From Amyloporia xantha (taxonomy: Eukaryota; Basidiomycota; Agaricomycetes; Polyporales; Adustoporiaceae): a stretch of 64,000 nucleotides of DNA. The notes beneath the pieces were generated by a model. That model made no database searches. It saw only the letters and a program-made list of their open reading frames with translations, and was not told the DNA's origin. Position numbers and translations under genes: made by a program. The DNA is taken from NCBI GenBank assembly GCA_036971615.1, contig JAYKKR010000007.1, positions 496,001 to 560,000 on the forward strand. Direction: 5' to 3'. The stretch's first letter is position 1, and the number at the start of each line of letters is the position of its first letter. This document shows positions 14,716 to 27,922 of this stretch, piece by piece.

Positions 14716-15282
14716 TCCAGTGCGCCGTCACCAAGATCCTGCCTACTTATATGGAATTTGGGTCTAGTCAAAAATGTGCTCTCAAGATATTACTTTGCTC
14801 ATTTCGCTCGTCTTCAGACAGTGTTCTAATATTTTTTGCACAAATAGCGGCTTCATTTAGAGTCGGGGCCCCATGACAAGGCGGCAGGGCTATATAGACC
14901 AATGGGGTTAATTTCGGATCCTCACGCTACAACTGAAGTCGTGTATGTTGGGTCGTTTGTGCATGGACAAAGCCCTCCTCCTTGCCGGAGTCGCGGAAGG
15001 TGCACCTCAAGGCTCAAGGCACCTCACCTCACGGCAGCACCAGTTGAACTCCACCACGTCTGACTATAGTCGAACGACCTCAACAGCCGATACCAGGTCT
15101 AAGCCAGTAGGTCATCTCTACTCGTTGGACCTGTTATATACTCCCGCTGATTGCACGACTGCCCAGGGAGCGCTCCGTTCACACACAAGGTTCAGTTCCT
15201 TGTAGAAGTCGCCATATACATCCCTCACCGTGCGCACATTTCTGATCCTATATCACTCCAGAATTGCAATCTGTTCGCAGAC

Positions 15283-16513
15283 ATGGCACACACATGCGCC
15301 CACTGCGGGATCCCTGCAAACAGAAAATGCAATGGCTGCTCTGTTTCAACCGCATGGTACTGCAGCGCTGAGTGTCAGAAGCACGACTGGGTCGAGCATA
15401 TCTTCGACTGCAATCCTAGGCGAGAGATCACTACCGCAGATCATCTCGCTCGGGCTGTCCACCGTAATCTTTTTCCGGAGGACATGAAAACATGCGAGGA
15501 CTATGGTTTTACAAAGGCCTTCACGGTGGACAATCGTGTCAATCTTCTCGGCTTATACATTGGTCTGATCGAGCGCATGGGTATTCCTGCGAAGAAAATA
15601 CACACCTGGCGCGTGTCCGGAACGCTGATCCAGGAAATTAGGGCCGCATATAACCAACTCCCGGAGAGCCGTCGCGGTGGCTACTATACATGGTTCCTGC
15701 AGAACCAGTATGTACTTGACTCTACACTGGAGGCTCCCGGAGACCCCACAGAGGAAATGATATCGCGCGCCACTCGCTATACAGGTGCACCTGACAATAC
15801 GTGGCCTGATCAGAAGGTGCTATGTGGGCGACTTTGTGCCTCTCTGCTCTCGAAATATCATCCCGCTCCTTTTGAGGAGGCCTGGGTCAAATTCGGTTTC
15901 TGTGTTTGCCCAGACGAAAATGTCGAGTCGGAATTGGGCCTTATGTACGAGGCACTCATCGCAAAATGCTCGTTTGAGCAATTTTGGACCTCCTACCAAT
16001 CTTCCTCCCTCATTACCTTTTTCGACGAGCACGGGCTCAATGCAGAACGTACAAGAATCACCCACCTCGAAGATGTACTGGCGGGGCCAGCGGGCGTACT
16101 CAAGTCTGTCTGGTACTTAAAGCAATTCGTCATCTCAGAAGATGTGAATATACAGATGTCTGTCGCTGTGGATTATGGATTCATAAACTGTCGTACGCAG
16201 AAGGAGCGGGGAGCTCAAGGAGTTGTACAAGCAGATATTCCTGGAGGCCCGAGCTGACCCTGTTAAGCTACACGAGGCCGCCCTTGCCGGGAAGATCTTC
16301 GAGTTCTCAAGTGGCTTTATGAAATTCAAGAAGTCGCAGAAGAAAAAGTTTGCTAGGCTAATGAAGAATCCGTATCCCCTGCCTGACCTCTTGAGTAAGT
16401 TGTCCGCTCGGTTGTTTGTGACGAACAATGCTCACACAGTGATCCATGCAAAGAATCTCGCCCGCATGGGCCGCATCCACATCGTTTCGCATTTGTTCCT
16501 GAACATCTGTTGA
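15283..16513 (+). pseudogene. MYND-type zinc-finger protein, frame broken by one extra base
   Basis: Exons 15283-16394 and 16440-16513 (45-base GT-AG intron). Residues 1-45 form a MYND zinc finger (CAHC, CNGC, WYCSAECQ and the final H and C). The rest is a soluble domain seen in many basidiomycete MYND proteins. The frame runs well through VDYGFINCR, then the conserved block ELKELYKQIF continues one frame further on. Skipping one base, most simply a G of GGGG at 16208-16211, joins both parts and yields a length divisible by three (394 residues). Without it, translation ends at 16257. The function of this family is unknown; MYND fingers bind proline-containing peptides in other proteins. It is either decayed or misassembled. 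A TTCGCAG just before the ATG suggests a 5'-leader intron. Confidence 0.75.
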
Positions 16514-17740
16514 AGCGTATTTTCTTATGCCTCTACTCTTTCAACGCTGTTCACATCATTGGTTTGTTGGTAGCTGCCACTTGCTTCGGATATGTTTGGC
16601 CTTCGCTTTGGAACACGTATTTACGGTGTTGTGACTGGTTCTTTGGGCTAGTGGCTTGGCTGGTGAGTCTGACTCGCTGAGTTGAACCTGATAATTATGC
16701 GATCGACTGGAATTCGCTTCGCGCCTTGTGTTGAAATCTTGCTACTTAGACCTTGGCAGACATGGAAGTGACCATACGATAAATGCTTCTTGTGCATACG
16801 ACTGCGTATAGGTCCTATCGTATGCGTAGTCCTCTCAGTCAACGCCGCAGTCCAATTTCACTCTCACTTCGTGGGAGTCGGGGATCGTCCAAACGGCGCT
16901 GTTATCTCCGCAACCGCTGCGCAGATTCCTAGGCATATTGGCTAATTTAGCATTTGACTTTACACTGTCTACAGTCTCATAGTTTTCCCTTTGGAATATT
17001 GGCCCGGCAAGGTGATCGTAGATCTGAGTTCTTGCTCATTGACAGGTTTGACTTCTTGACTTGCAATACCGCTCCATCCCCTTCCTACTCAACCCAGGCT
17101 GTTATCGGATGTCACGGTCCCACAGAGGCAATACAACGTCTCACCTCATTGACCTCAAGGCTGAGTCTCGACTTAGGCACCTCACGCGTCTTAATTCTCT
17201 TTCTTAGCTTCGTCAATGACACGAGTGTACTGGGTGACTTCTCGACATCTGCAATTTCGTCAACTCCTGTGCTCTCGACGATCTCGGGAATGGATAAAGG
17301 GCTTGAAGGACTCCGGAGCCGGAGATCACTTGCCGACGCCACTGATGATTGATGGTAAGAGAGTACGCACTGGGACCGAAGTTGGTCGACATCACCTCCA
17401 CTTTCTCATGTGCAGGGCTCGCACGGGACCGTACGCTTACAGGTACGCGTTCAGCGCTGTGTCGACATGAGCCTCCATCGCGTGCACGGCGGTAAATCCG
17501 GCAATGTTCACTGCCATTCTGATTGTCAGTCGTTTCACCCGATGACTGCAATGTCGCAGAGATCAGCGAATCCCGAACGAAGAGGATAGCGCGCGAATAT
17601 ATGACCCCAGGGGATCCATAGTATAAATGGAGATGGCGTAGGAGGCTTGGGGTTCTGATCCTCCTCTGGCGAAAGCCCACCTTCTTTATAGCAAAACTCA
17701 CCTTCCTTAGTCCTTGTTGAAAATTCACACTCTTTAGAAA
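16514..17740 (+). promoter_or_regulatory. Glucoamylase upstream region with Cre1-like sites
   Basis: No gene is supportable here. It holds a TATAAA at 17622-17627, 114 bases before the glucoamylase ATG. Matches to the Cre1/CreA consensus SYGGRG include two directly abutting CCGGAG copies (17313-17318 and 17319-17324), CTCCAC at 17396-17401 (minus-strand match) and CCCCAG at 17605-17610 (minus-strand match). Single 6-base matches are expected by chance; the abutting pair is the more telling. A copy of GAGTCGGGGAT lies at 16875-16885. Confidence 0.45.
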
Positions 17741-19887
<2,147 letters not shown>

Positions 19888-20827
19888 TAGTCGTACCACG
19901 CTTCGTACTACTGCCTTGAAGCAATTAATCATATTTATTAGTGGACTCCCTCACTATGATTGATCGTGTAGTCGTGCCTGGGAAACTATGTAGTATCTAC
20001 GTGGGTCAGAAGAGTCAAAGGAGTCGAGCCCAAGTGTGGGTGTCCAGTGCGTACTATAGTAGTATCACGTAAGCAAGTCGGGACGCCCCCTGTTCGGCTG
20101 TTCCTGTTCTGATTGGTGATTCTCATAGACACCTCCGCGGTACCGGTTCGACATTGTCTCCCGTAGGCAGACCTAAAATAGCGCCCTTTGAGAGTGAGGG
20201 AGGGACGGTCGCTATAAAGGTCTGCTTCAAAACGCGCCCCAAAAACCGTAGGTAGGCAATTCAAGCCTGTTCGCCCTTGCCGTGTGATCGCCGTGCGATG
20301 CCGGATGATGGCCGAGTGATCACATGAGATTTACCACTACGCTGGTCCCGCTGGACATGTGGCAGCATACGGAGAGAGTCGAAGAAAACATTTGAAAGTG
20401 CTTTGTTGGCATTATTGTGTAAGTGCTCGTCATGTAATGGAGCCTTTGAATTGCATGAGATACCACAGTGAATTGGGTTTGCGGTTGGCTTATCTACCGG
20501 CAAGCCTGCGCGAAGCACCCATAGGTACAGAATGGGAAAATGTTTCGAAGTTTGCATATGCCTGGTATACAAACAGTGTATTGATTTATGCAGCAGTTTT
20601 CTTTGCAAATACTCTATTCAGGACGACATGGTGTGCAGCACCAGGAGCGCGTCGCGTTCTACAAGATCTAAACAGACGCGTTTCGGAGATCTATTTGCTT
20701 ACATAACTCCGAAAGCGCGACCTACGGTTCGGACCAGGTAATTTGAATCAGACTAGGTTCGACATACAGCGCTCGGTGCTGCTGTTTCTTTCGGCCAGCG
20801 TGACTCTGTGCCAGAGCACTCCTTGCC
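19888..20827. other. Intergenic stretch with an inverted repeat
   Basis: No gene is supportable. It carries the imperfect palindrome at 20167-20225, listed separately, and presumably the glucoamylase 3' end and the promoter of the next gene. Confidence 0.55.
20167..20225. repeat. Imperfect palindrome downstream of the glucoamylase
   Basis: The left arm GCAGACCTAAAATAGCG (20167-20183) is complementary to the right arm CGCTATAAAGGTCTGC (20210-20225), apart from the A/T bases in the middle. About 26 bases separate the arms. It could fold as a hairpin in the 3' region of the glucoamylase transcript or be the relic of a very small inverted-repeat element. Confidence 0.5.
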
Positions 20828-23086
20828 ATGGACAACGACCAGGACACGAATGCTGCCTCTTCGCATGACTTTCCGCGACGTTCTCTGCAGCAGGAAGAGC
20901 TCGGCACTAGCGCGGAAGACGAAAGGAGGGGTCTTCTATCAAACGGTACCAAGCATTACGAGGACGACTCCGTGAGCTCTCGATGGACTTGGTCTGTGAA
21001 GAGGATAGCTGGCATCGGAGCTGCTCTTATTGTACTGGTCCTTGGTGTTGTGGCAGGTATCCGTGCATACACACATTCTCGACGACCCAAGGGGGATTTC
21101 GATCACAATCTCCTACGGAGTAATGGTACGCATGAGTTCAAGAAGACCGCACTCATTGTCTCCATTGATGGCCTACGGTGAGTACAAGGAGCCTATGGTA
21201 TGTTCTTCGCTGTAGCTTAGTACGTAAAACTAGGGCGGATTACCTTGACCGAGGATTGACACCCCATCTCCTTGCAATTGCTAAGAAGGGGCTTCGCGCT
21301 AAGTCTATGAAGCCTATATTTCCGGTAAGTGCACTTAGTACCGTGTGGTATTGGAACTACTCAGACTCGCTGGCTTCAGACACTTACCTTCCCGTAAGTA
21401 TCGACCCAACAGACTCTACGGATGTGAAGCTCACATGTTGCTTATTACAGGAACCATTGGGCATTAATGTATGCTGTCCGGCTCTGTCGATTGACTTGCT
21501 TACTGATAAACTCATATCAGGACTGGGTTATACGCAGAATCACATGGAATTGTTGCAAACGTGAACCCAGCATGATCCCTGTACTCTTCTCGAGTCTGAC
21601 ATCTCCTTATAATAGAACTTCTGGGATCCTCATACCGGACTAGAATTTCACTATAATAGTGCAGCCGCTTCATGGAATTCCTCGTGGTGGATAGGAGAAC
21701 CGGTAAGTTTACGTGAGATTTCCCAATCTTGGGACGCAACTTATTGCGAACATTGAATTTAGATGTGGGAGACGGCGCAGAGAGCGGGCGTTATAACGGC
21801 GAACCTGATGTGGTCCGTTCTGCTTTGTTTGGTTCGGTAGAGTATGTAGTGTTGATCGCATTTCCCTTGCGCTTTCCATAGGCCAGGGCCACCGACGACG
21901 ACATCCGGGGTATCGCCCAGTTTCTTCATACCTTGGAGGGTGAGTAGATTTCTTCAATTCCAATTGCTGTATGAGACTGACTGAGTAAGTTGCTAGGATC
22001 ATGTGCCGCTTAAAGAGAAATTGGATCAAATAATGACATGGATCGACCTTCCGCTCGAGGAGCGGCCCCAGTTAATCATGGGTGACTGCCTTCTGGAGAC
22101 AGTAATTTTTATGTGATACTGATCCTATATTATCATAGCGTATGAACCATCGTTAGACCAAGCTGGGCATTTAGCTGGTCCAGCCTCCACCCTCGTAAAC
22201 GTTAGTCTCTCTACGACAGTCCGAAGTTGTTCGTTCCAAGACTGACATACATTGTTAAACAGAAAGTACTCCATCAGGTAGATGTCTTCGCAAGGGATCT
22301 TCATGACGCTCTTGAAGCGCGCAACTTGACCGATATTGTAGACATTGTCTTCGTGAGTGACCATGGCATGACGGACACCAGCAACCCGGAGTGGATCTAC
22401 GTCGACGATATTTTGGGCGATGGGTTCGCCGAGATAGAACACGAGGACGGTGTGTGTGCAACTCACTCCTCACGTACAATATCTGACAAGAGGAAGCATC
22501 TAGGTTGGCCATCGATGGGACTGCGCTTCTCTGAAGGTGTCAATACCCAACAGTATCTGGATCAATTACTTGCTGCGGCAAAGGCCAGCGGAGGGCAATT
22601 CGACGTTTATACCCACGATACAATGCCACAGAGGTGGCACTTCGCCGAGAACTATCGAATCGCGCCAATTTACATCGTTCCCAGAACGGGATATGCGCTT
22701 ACGAATAGAGTAGAAAATGGTACTGGCATGAGCAAGGGAGTAAGTCACATCTCTTGCTAGTTCTTCCCAATGCATTATTCATGCTGTGATTCTTCAGAAT
22801 CACGGATATGATAACGACGAGCCATCTATGCACGCCATGTTCGTCGCCCATGGACCTTTCTCCAAGGTAGTCAAAGCGATTGAGCAGTCCCGCACGAAGT
22901 CTTCGATCATCCCTCGCTTCCCTCTCGCGGCCTAACAAGGGTTGGCATTCGACCGCAGACGACACATATGTGATGGACACTTTTGAGAATGTGAATATCT
23001 ACAACCTCATGCTGAAGCTGCTTAGCCTCGAGGATTATGCCACGAGCACCAACGGCACGGAGGGTTTCTGGGACCAGTATCTTTAG
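20828..23086 (+). CDS. Type II membrane nucleotide pyrophosphatase/phosphodiesterase (ENPP family)
   Basis: Exons: 20828-21177, 21234-21324, 21380-21393, 21451-21468, 21521-21560, 21616-21702, 21763-21812, 21882-21939, 21997-22081, 22139-22200, 22263-22449, 22504-22739, then 22798 to 23086. A cytoplasmic N-terminus and one membrane span (about 60-80) precede an extracellular alkaline-phosphatase-like domain. The two-metal site is complete: SIDGLR (D114), TFPNH (nucleophile T150), LDQAGH, VSDHGMT and GNHGYDND. The family hydrolyses nucleotide phosphodiester and pyrophosphate bonds outside the cell or in the secretory lumen. The nucleophile motif spans exons of 14 and 18 bases. Near the end, KVVKAIEQ and NKGWHSTADD lie in different frames. 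Either a 73-base intron (22867-22939, AAG acceptor; 497 residues) or one extra base (521 residues) explains it. Confidence 0.88.
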
Positions 23087-23358
23087 GTGGGCTGGAGGTT
23101 GCGTCATGGGAGGTGTTATAGAGGACCCACCGGACTAGTCAACATTGTACACGCTAGATCTAATTTCAGCCTATGGAACTGTTACGACGAAAGGTGTGAA
23201 GACAGAGATCCATTATTACAAAGTAAGTAAGTACAGTAGTAAGGTCGTACTCGTCTCATCAGCATAAGCCAAAACAACAAATGACAATGGCGTTCGTCAA
23301 ATATCAGATCGTACACGTAACATATCATTTCCGATTCCATTCCATCTTTAATTGCGCT

Positions 23359-24394
23359 TCAGTGTGCCTCAGCATCGAAAACCGTTCCGCCTCCACGGAT
23401 GTCCATGTGGTCGCCAGTAGCAGTCGGAACATATGCGTTCTCGGGCAGACCACTCTCATCCACGCCCTCGGCTGCCTCGATCACCTCGTACAGTCTTGAT
23501 GCGACTTCCGGCGGAGGCACACGTCCACCGAGGATATCGGCAGCGGGCACAGGTGAGCCGTAGAATTCGCGGTTTGCGTCCTTGCGCTCGATGAGCGCAG
23601 TTCCTTCCAAAGAAATACCGGCGAAGAGACCTAACATTGCAGCCAATTCAGCACTGCTAATCATGATCCATACATGCAAAGAGCAATTCCGGTACGCACC
23701 CTTCGACTTGGAATATGAGAACATGGGCGCGGGGTGCGCCAAGCTCGCCTGCACCGCCGCGCCAGTCCCAATGGGGCCTGCAGATGCGCTGATGTTTCCA
23801 CCGATGGTGACGTTTCCGCCCATCGAGAAGGCACGGACAGCGTCTTCGCTGTTGAGCACGACGACAAATTCCGTGAGATCTGCACCGATCTGCAGACCCC
23901 AGCCAACACCGCCAGTGGCGATGCACGAGGGTGCCGACCAAGAGCCGTCGGGAAGGCGGGCAATGACAAGCCCTGAGCCGGCCTTGCCAGAGAAGACAAA
24001 GCCTGCCTTGATCACAGAGAACACGGCGAGACCTAGAGCACGCATGTTCAGCGTTACAGATACAGTATGTGGATAGCAGGACTATCCGTAACTATCGTAC
24101 CTCGCGCTCGCTGCAAGACGACCTTGGGGATGGCGTTGAGGGCAGATTCGGGATGTTCTGGGTCAGCTGCTGCAGGTCAGTATCCGGTGAGCAGTTTCAT
24201 ATTAGTCGATGTCCTGGCTCACCCAAGAAACTCGCTAGGATCTTGGCTGCCTTCTCTGCCTCTCCTGGCAGACTGAATCCCTGAACGAAGCTCTGCGACT
24301 CGGAAGCGATCTTGGTCGAACCATCCTTGATCAGTACGGATGCTTGCTGGCCAGCTTTCTGCGCGCCCTTCTTAATCTTGTCGAACATAGACAT
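23359..24394 (-). CDS. SYLF-domain (Ysc84-like) lipid-binding protein
   Basis: Minus-strand exons 24223-24394, 24101-24166, 23700-24032 and 23359-23630 give 280 residues. The N-terminus (MSMFDKIKKGAQKAGQQ) is an amphipathic helix-like leader. The SYLF domain (about 40-240) has the usual blocks GLAVFSVIKAGFVFSGKAGSG, RLPDGSWSAPSCI, GGVGWGLQIGAD, GNVTIGGNISASAGPIG and GLFAGISLEGTAL. In yeast Ysc84/Lsb3 and human SH3YL1 this domain binds phosphoinositides and actin at endocytic sites. Unlike those proteins, this one has no C-terminal SH3 domain and ends soon after the SYLF domain, as many fungal SYLF proteins do. It converges on the phosphodiesterase gene, with 272 bases between the stops. Confidence 0.92.
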
Positions 24395-25657
24395 GGCTGG
24401 TATGGTACACGGTATGCAATGGTATAAGAGAGGTAGAGGTTATGTAAGTACGTAGGCTCTCGGAAGTCACTGTCGGCTAAGAAGGATTGGCGCCGGTGAG
24501 TCGGTGTAGTAGCGCATGCACGTGATATGTCAATGCGACTGGAACATTCTCTGCCGGCCGCATTGCTTGCAGTCGGAACCGTCGGATCGCGCCTGGTCGC
24601 GCTCAGCTCGGGGATCGGACGCAGCGGACGAACGACATCGAATGTCCCCGCCCCATGGTAAGCGAGCCACCTCTTTTCCCCCGGAAACAAGTATATGCAA
24701 AACCCATAGATGCAGCAAGGGCACAAGGTCAAGCTTAGGAACGGTCGTAGAAGCAATCACCTTCCCCGGTTCTAATATAAATATAAAGCACAATTAGATC
24801 TGCTGAACGACCAGAGGATATGAGTTTTGAAAAGGCGCTGAGCCGGACTGACGGAGCCTCTGCTGCAAAAGAACAAAAAATGCGATGATGTCACTGTCGG
24901 AACTAGTCTAATCGTTTCATTTCACACGAGCACAGAAGGCTCATAGCAGCCCATGAATAGAGCTCACAGTGATTGTAGCAGATGCATACACGAGAGCTTG
25001 GAATGAAATAGAGCGCTTGCGAGAAGTCAGTCTTCTCTGGTCAGTGCTGTCGCACCGGGAGAAAGGAGCATACACGTCGTAATATTGCCAACAAGCGACG
25101 ATATTCCTCACTCCCCTTTGACCGCTAAAATAATCCGAGCAGTGCGCGCACGAAGTTGCGTGAGGTCTGCTTCCAGACATAAGGCATGGAGTGCCCCGTC
25201 AATGATATAGCAGGTCAAAATATCGGGTGTCTTTAGTTTCACCTTTCCATAGAACAGTCTGAGGGCAGTCTGCCACGCCATGGGCATTCGGAGCCACGCG
25301 TTCAATCAACCGTGCAACCGGGAGACAGAAATACCGCTTGCTTGTGTGCAAAATGAGAACAGTTAAGTCCCAAGCTCAGTTACACGACCGGTGGTTTGTC
25401 GCCTCTGAAGAAGGTGTGATTTAACGACATACCTGTTTCAACCTCGACGAGTCTGTATACAGCCACATTGCAATCCCTGGGACTGGCTCTCGAACCCGAG
25501 ACGTCAAGGGATGTAAGGTTCGACTCACGGCATATCAATTCGGCGTGTTATTAAGAACCTACATGCAGCGTAAAATAATGGCTTCCATGAATATGCACAT
25601 ACCAATCTGTATCTGAGCACAATTGCACCTCATCTGAAGAAGAATAAGGAGCAATTG

Positions 25658-25859
25658 CATCAGGAAATGTCAAATTTGCCTTAATGTACTTATATTGCAC
25701 TTATCTGTCTTAATAAGAGAATTAAGTGCATTAAGACAAAATTAATACGATCCCTTCACTTTGAAATGGTCTTAAACCAATCTTAAATGTCTTAAACAGG
25801 ACAAAAAGTCGAAAAAAGTGTGATTAAGTGGATAAGTCAAATTTGACATTTGCTGATGT
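25658..25859. mobile_element. AT-rich miniature inverted-repeat element
   Basis: The left end starts CATCAGGAAATG. The reverse complement of the right end starts CATCAGCAAATG. Both continue with TCAAATTTG, then CTTA and ACTTA blocks, giving terminal repeats of about 35 bases with few mismatches. The 202-bp element is much more AT-rich than its surroundings. It holds several GTCTTAA/TTAAGAC copies, including an internal inverted pair. No clear target-site duplication is visible and there is no coding capacity. It fits a MITE-like element of unassigned superfamily. Confidence 0.6.
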
Positions 25860-26553
25860 GAGTCAGTATGACAGAGTTCGGTCTGTGTGACATCGGCAAC
25901 GGTAGTTCAAAAACAAGGGGGAATATTTAGAGCTCATCGAGGACAAGTCAAATCAGGCACACTGTTGCGTCGAATTCTTGTGTTATGGCTCATACGAAAT
26001 ACATGCATCAGTGCGACAAATCACGCTGAGCAGCAAATTGTACGCCACCTTCAGGCACAATAAATCGCAGACGGGAAAGAGGACCAGACCGGACGTGGTC
26101 GTCCGACGTCAGCGCACATAGACGACCGTAGAGTGTACTCAGGGGTTGTGGCCGGATCTTGGCTGCTCATCTGCTCATCGACTCCATGCTCTGTGCTCCC
26201 GTAGCCCCGTTCTATTACAGTTTGACGTGACTTGACCATTGTAAGATGGGTGACACTGCATGCGAGAAATTAAAGCTTAAAGGGTAAATCTGGCTTACTC
26301 TTGAGCTTTCCATGTGCATCGCAGCCTAACCAATGGTAGAAAAAAACTGATCGAGTGACGCATATGGTTCGACAATAGACATTTTTCGCAACGGTTCTGG
26401 AAGCTCAACTCACCGCTAACTGAACGGCTGCTCACCGTTTCGCTTTGGTCGCCCGATGCTCAAGTCTATGCTCTGGCTGGTAGCCTCCGGTTGCTGAGGT
26501 GGCCTACACTAAGTCCGCTCTCTGTCCGATGGACGGAGTGACCTACATTACAT

Positions 26554-26587
26554 AAAGTATGGGGTCTCCATACCCCCGGCATACTTT
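26554..26587. repeat. Short hairpin-forming palindrome
   Basis: AAAGTATGGGG (from 26554) faces CCCC and then CATACTTT (ending 26587), giving an 8-plus-4 base-pair stem with a short loop. A second, weaker inverted pair (CTCTGTCC / GGACGGAG) lies just upstream. No function can be assigned. Confidence 0.35.
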
Positions 26588-27922
26588 TGCCGTCTGCGTT
26601 CTCTGGGCATCAATTAGACAAGTCGGGCCGAAGTCCTCCGGGGTCGCTTAAATTGATTTACGCTAGTGCTAGCAGCGTTACCGTTCGAACATGCCCTGCC
26701 CAGGGGAAGACGACAACGGAAAATTAGGCCTTTCAGGGCGTAGTCGCCCGACGGGGCAATGCCAAACTTCGACCACTGCTGACCATAACCCCTCTGGTGA
26801 TTGTGCACGAGGTGAAGAGGTTGCGGACTACATCAGGTCGTATGACAACTTGCGAAATTGCCACATCTAATAACGTGAGTGCGGGGCCCCACGGAACATG
26901 CTAGATGTTCGCGATAGGATGTTCTGCCTAAGAAGAAGACGATACGATAGCAGTCGATAAGCAGTCGCGGACGTGACAGAAGGGTGCGAAGGCGGGAGTC
27001 GAACCTAGTCGAACTCACGCGGGCGACGGCAGCGCCATCAGACGGCACCGATCGATCCATCAGGGGCGGATCTCGATTTCCGGGTGGCTGAGTCGAGACT
27101 TTGCCGTCGACCTCCTGAGTTAGACTGGTTAGTGTCAGGGCGGGTTCTACCCACAGCGGTGCCGGTTCAGAGCTCAGCCGCCTAAACAAACAACGACGAA
27201 CGTACTTGGCGGTTTACTTTAGATAGAAGTTTGGATGCATTTGGGCGGCTTCAGAGCCTCGAGCAGGTGACAGCGCCAACAACGCACCGTATGACCTCCT
27301 CATGCGCCAAATTTTATGTCACCACAGATACCGTCGGGTGATGCGAGATATCGCTCTTCTCGCTGCTTCTCTTCTGATGCACGTTGTTCTATAATTACCA
27401 TCTAAGTACTACCGTTCAGATGTCGATATGAGTTCGTATTACGTCGAAATCAACTCTTTTAATTGGTTTCAATCCGGATCCTGCCCGACTGCAGCGGCCA
27501 AGCGTGTGCCGCGAGGGTGGGCTCTTGGGTGGGGCAATTTGAGTGCGGTGCCGCCGGCAAGTTAAAATTCTGCATAGATTTCGCAGACGTGGCACCGGGC
27601 ACTGGCTCATCGTGGCCGATCCAGGGACCGACCCAGAGCGACCCGCAGCCAGATTTCATCCATCTCGTCGGAGACTCTTCTTGGATCGATATCACAAGGT
27701 CGGCAGTGAGGCGCCGGCTACTGACGCTAGCACTCTACGCCGACCCCGTTAAATGACGAGGAGAAGTGGAGCGTGCCAAGGCAGAGCTTCCTTTTTCCTG
27801 ACCATCTGTTCCCGTCATAAGGCCTGGCGCATCCACGTTGCGATCCTGACTGACCTCTTCGCTGTATTGTATTCTACTCGACTTACGTTCTCGGCTGCTC
27901 TGTGTCGTGACTTCTACCGCCC

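Larger units (their letters stand above)
13152..15282. other. Intergenic region carrying a transposon-like element
   Basis: No gene is visible. The stretch contains the inverted-repeat element at 13615-14310 and the 31-bp repeat at 14685-14715. The last bases before 15283 (TTCGCAG at 15274-15280, just ahead of the ATG) look like a 3' splice site, so the MYND gene may have a 5'-leader intron. Confidence 0.55.
24395..27922. other. 3.5-kb stretch without a supportable gene
   Basis: No coding family or RNA gene is recognisable. The stretch contains the AT-rich inverted-repeat element at 25658-25859 and a strong hairpin at 26554-26587, both listed separately. The far right end must hold the aquaglyceroporin promoter. 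The rest may be decayed repeats. Confidence 0.5.

Noticed and set aside
16144..16200. 57-base intron (GTGAAT...CAG) in the MYND gene
   Set aside because: It would remove the conserved VDYGFINCR block and, being divisible by three, would not repair the frame.
17213..17728. 171-codon minus-strand frame upstream of the glucoamylase
   Set aside because: No domain likeness, and it occupies the glucoamylase promoter including its TATA box.
26976..27060. tRNA-like T-arm (GGTTCGACTCCCGCC) on the minus strand
   Set aside because: No matching acceptor stem, D arm or anticodon arm can be folded at the right spacing.
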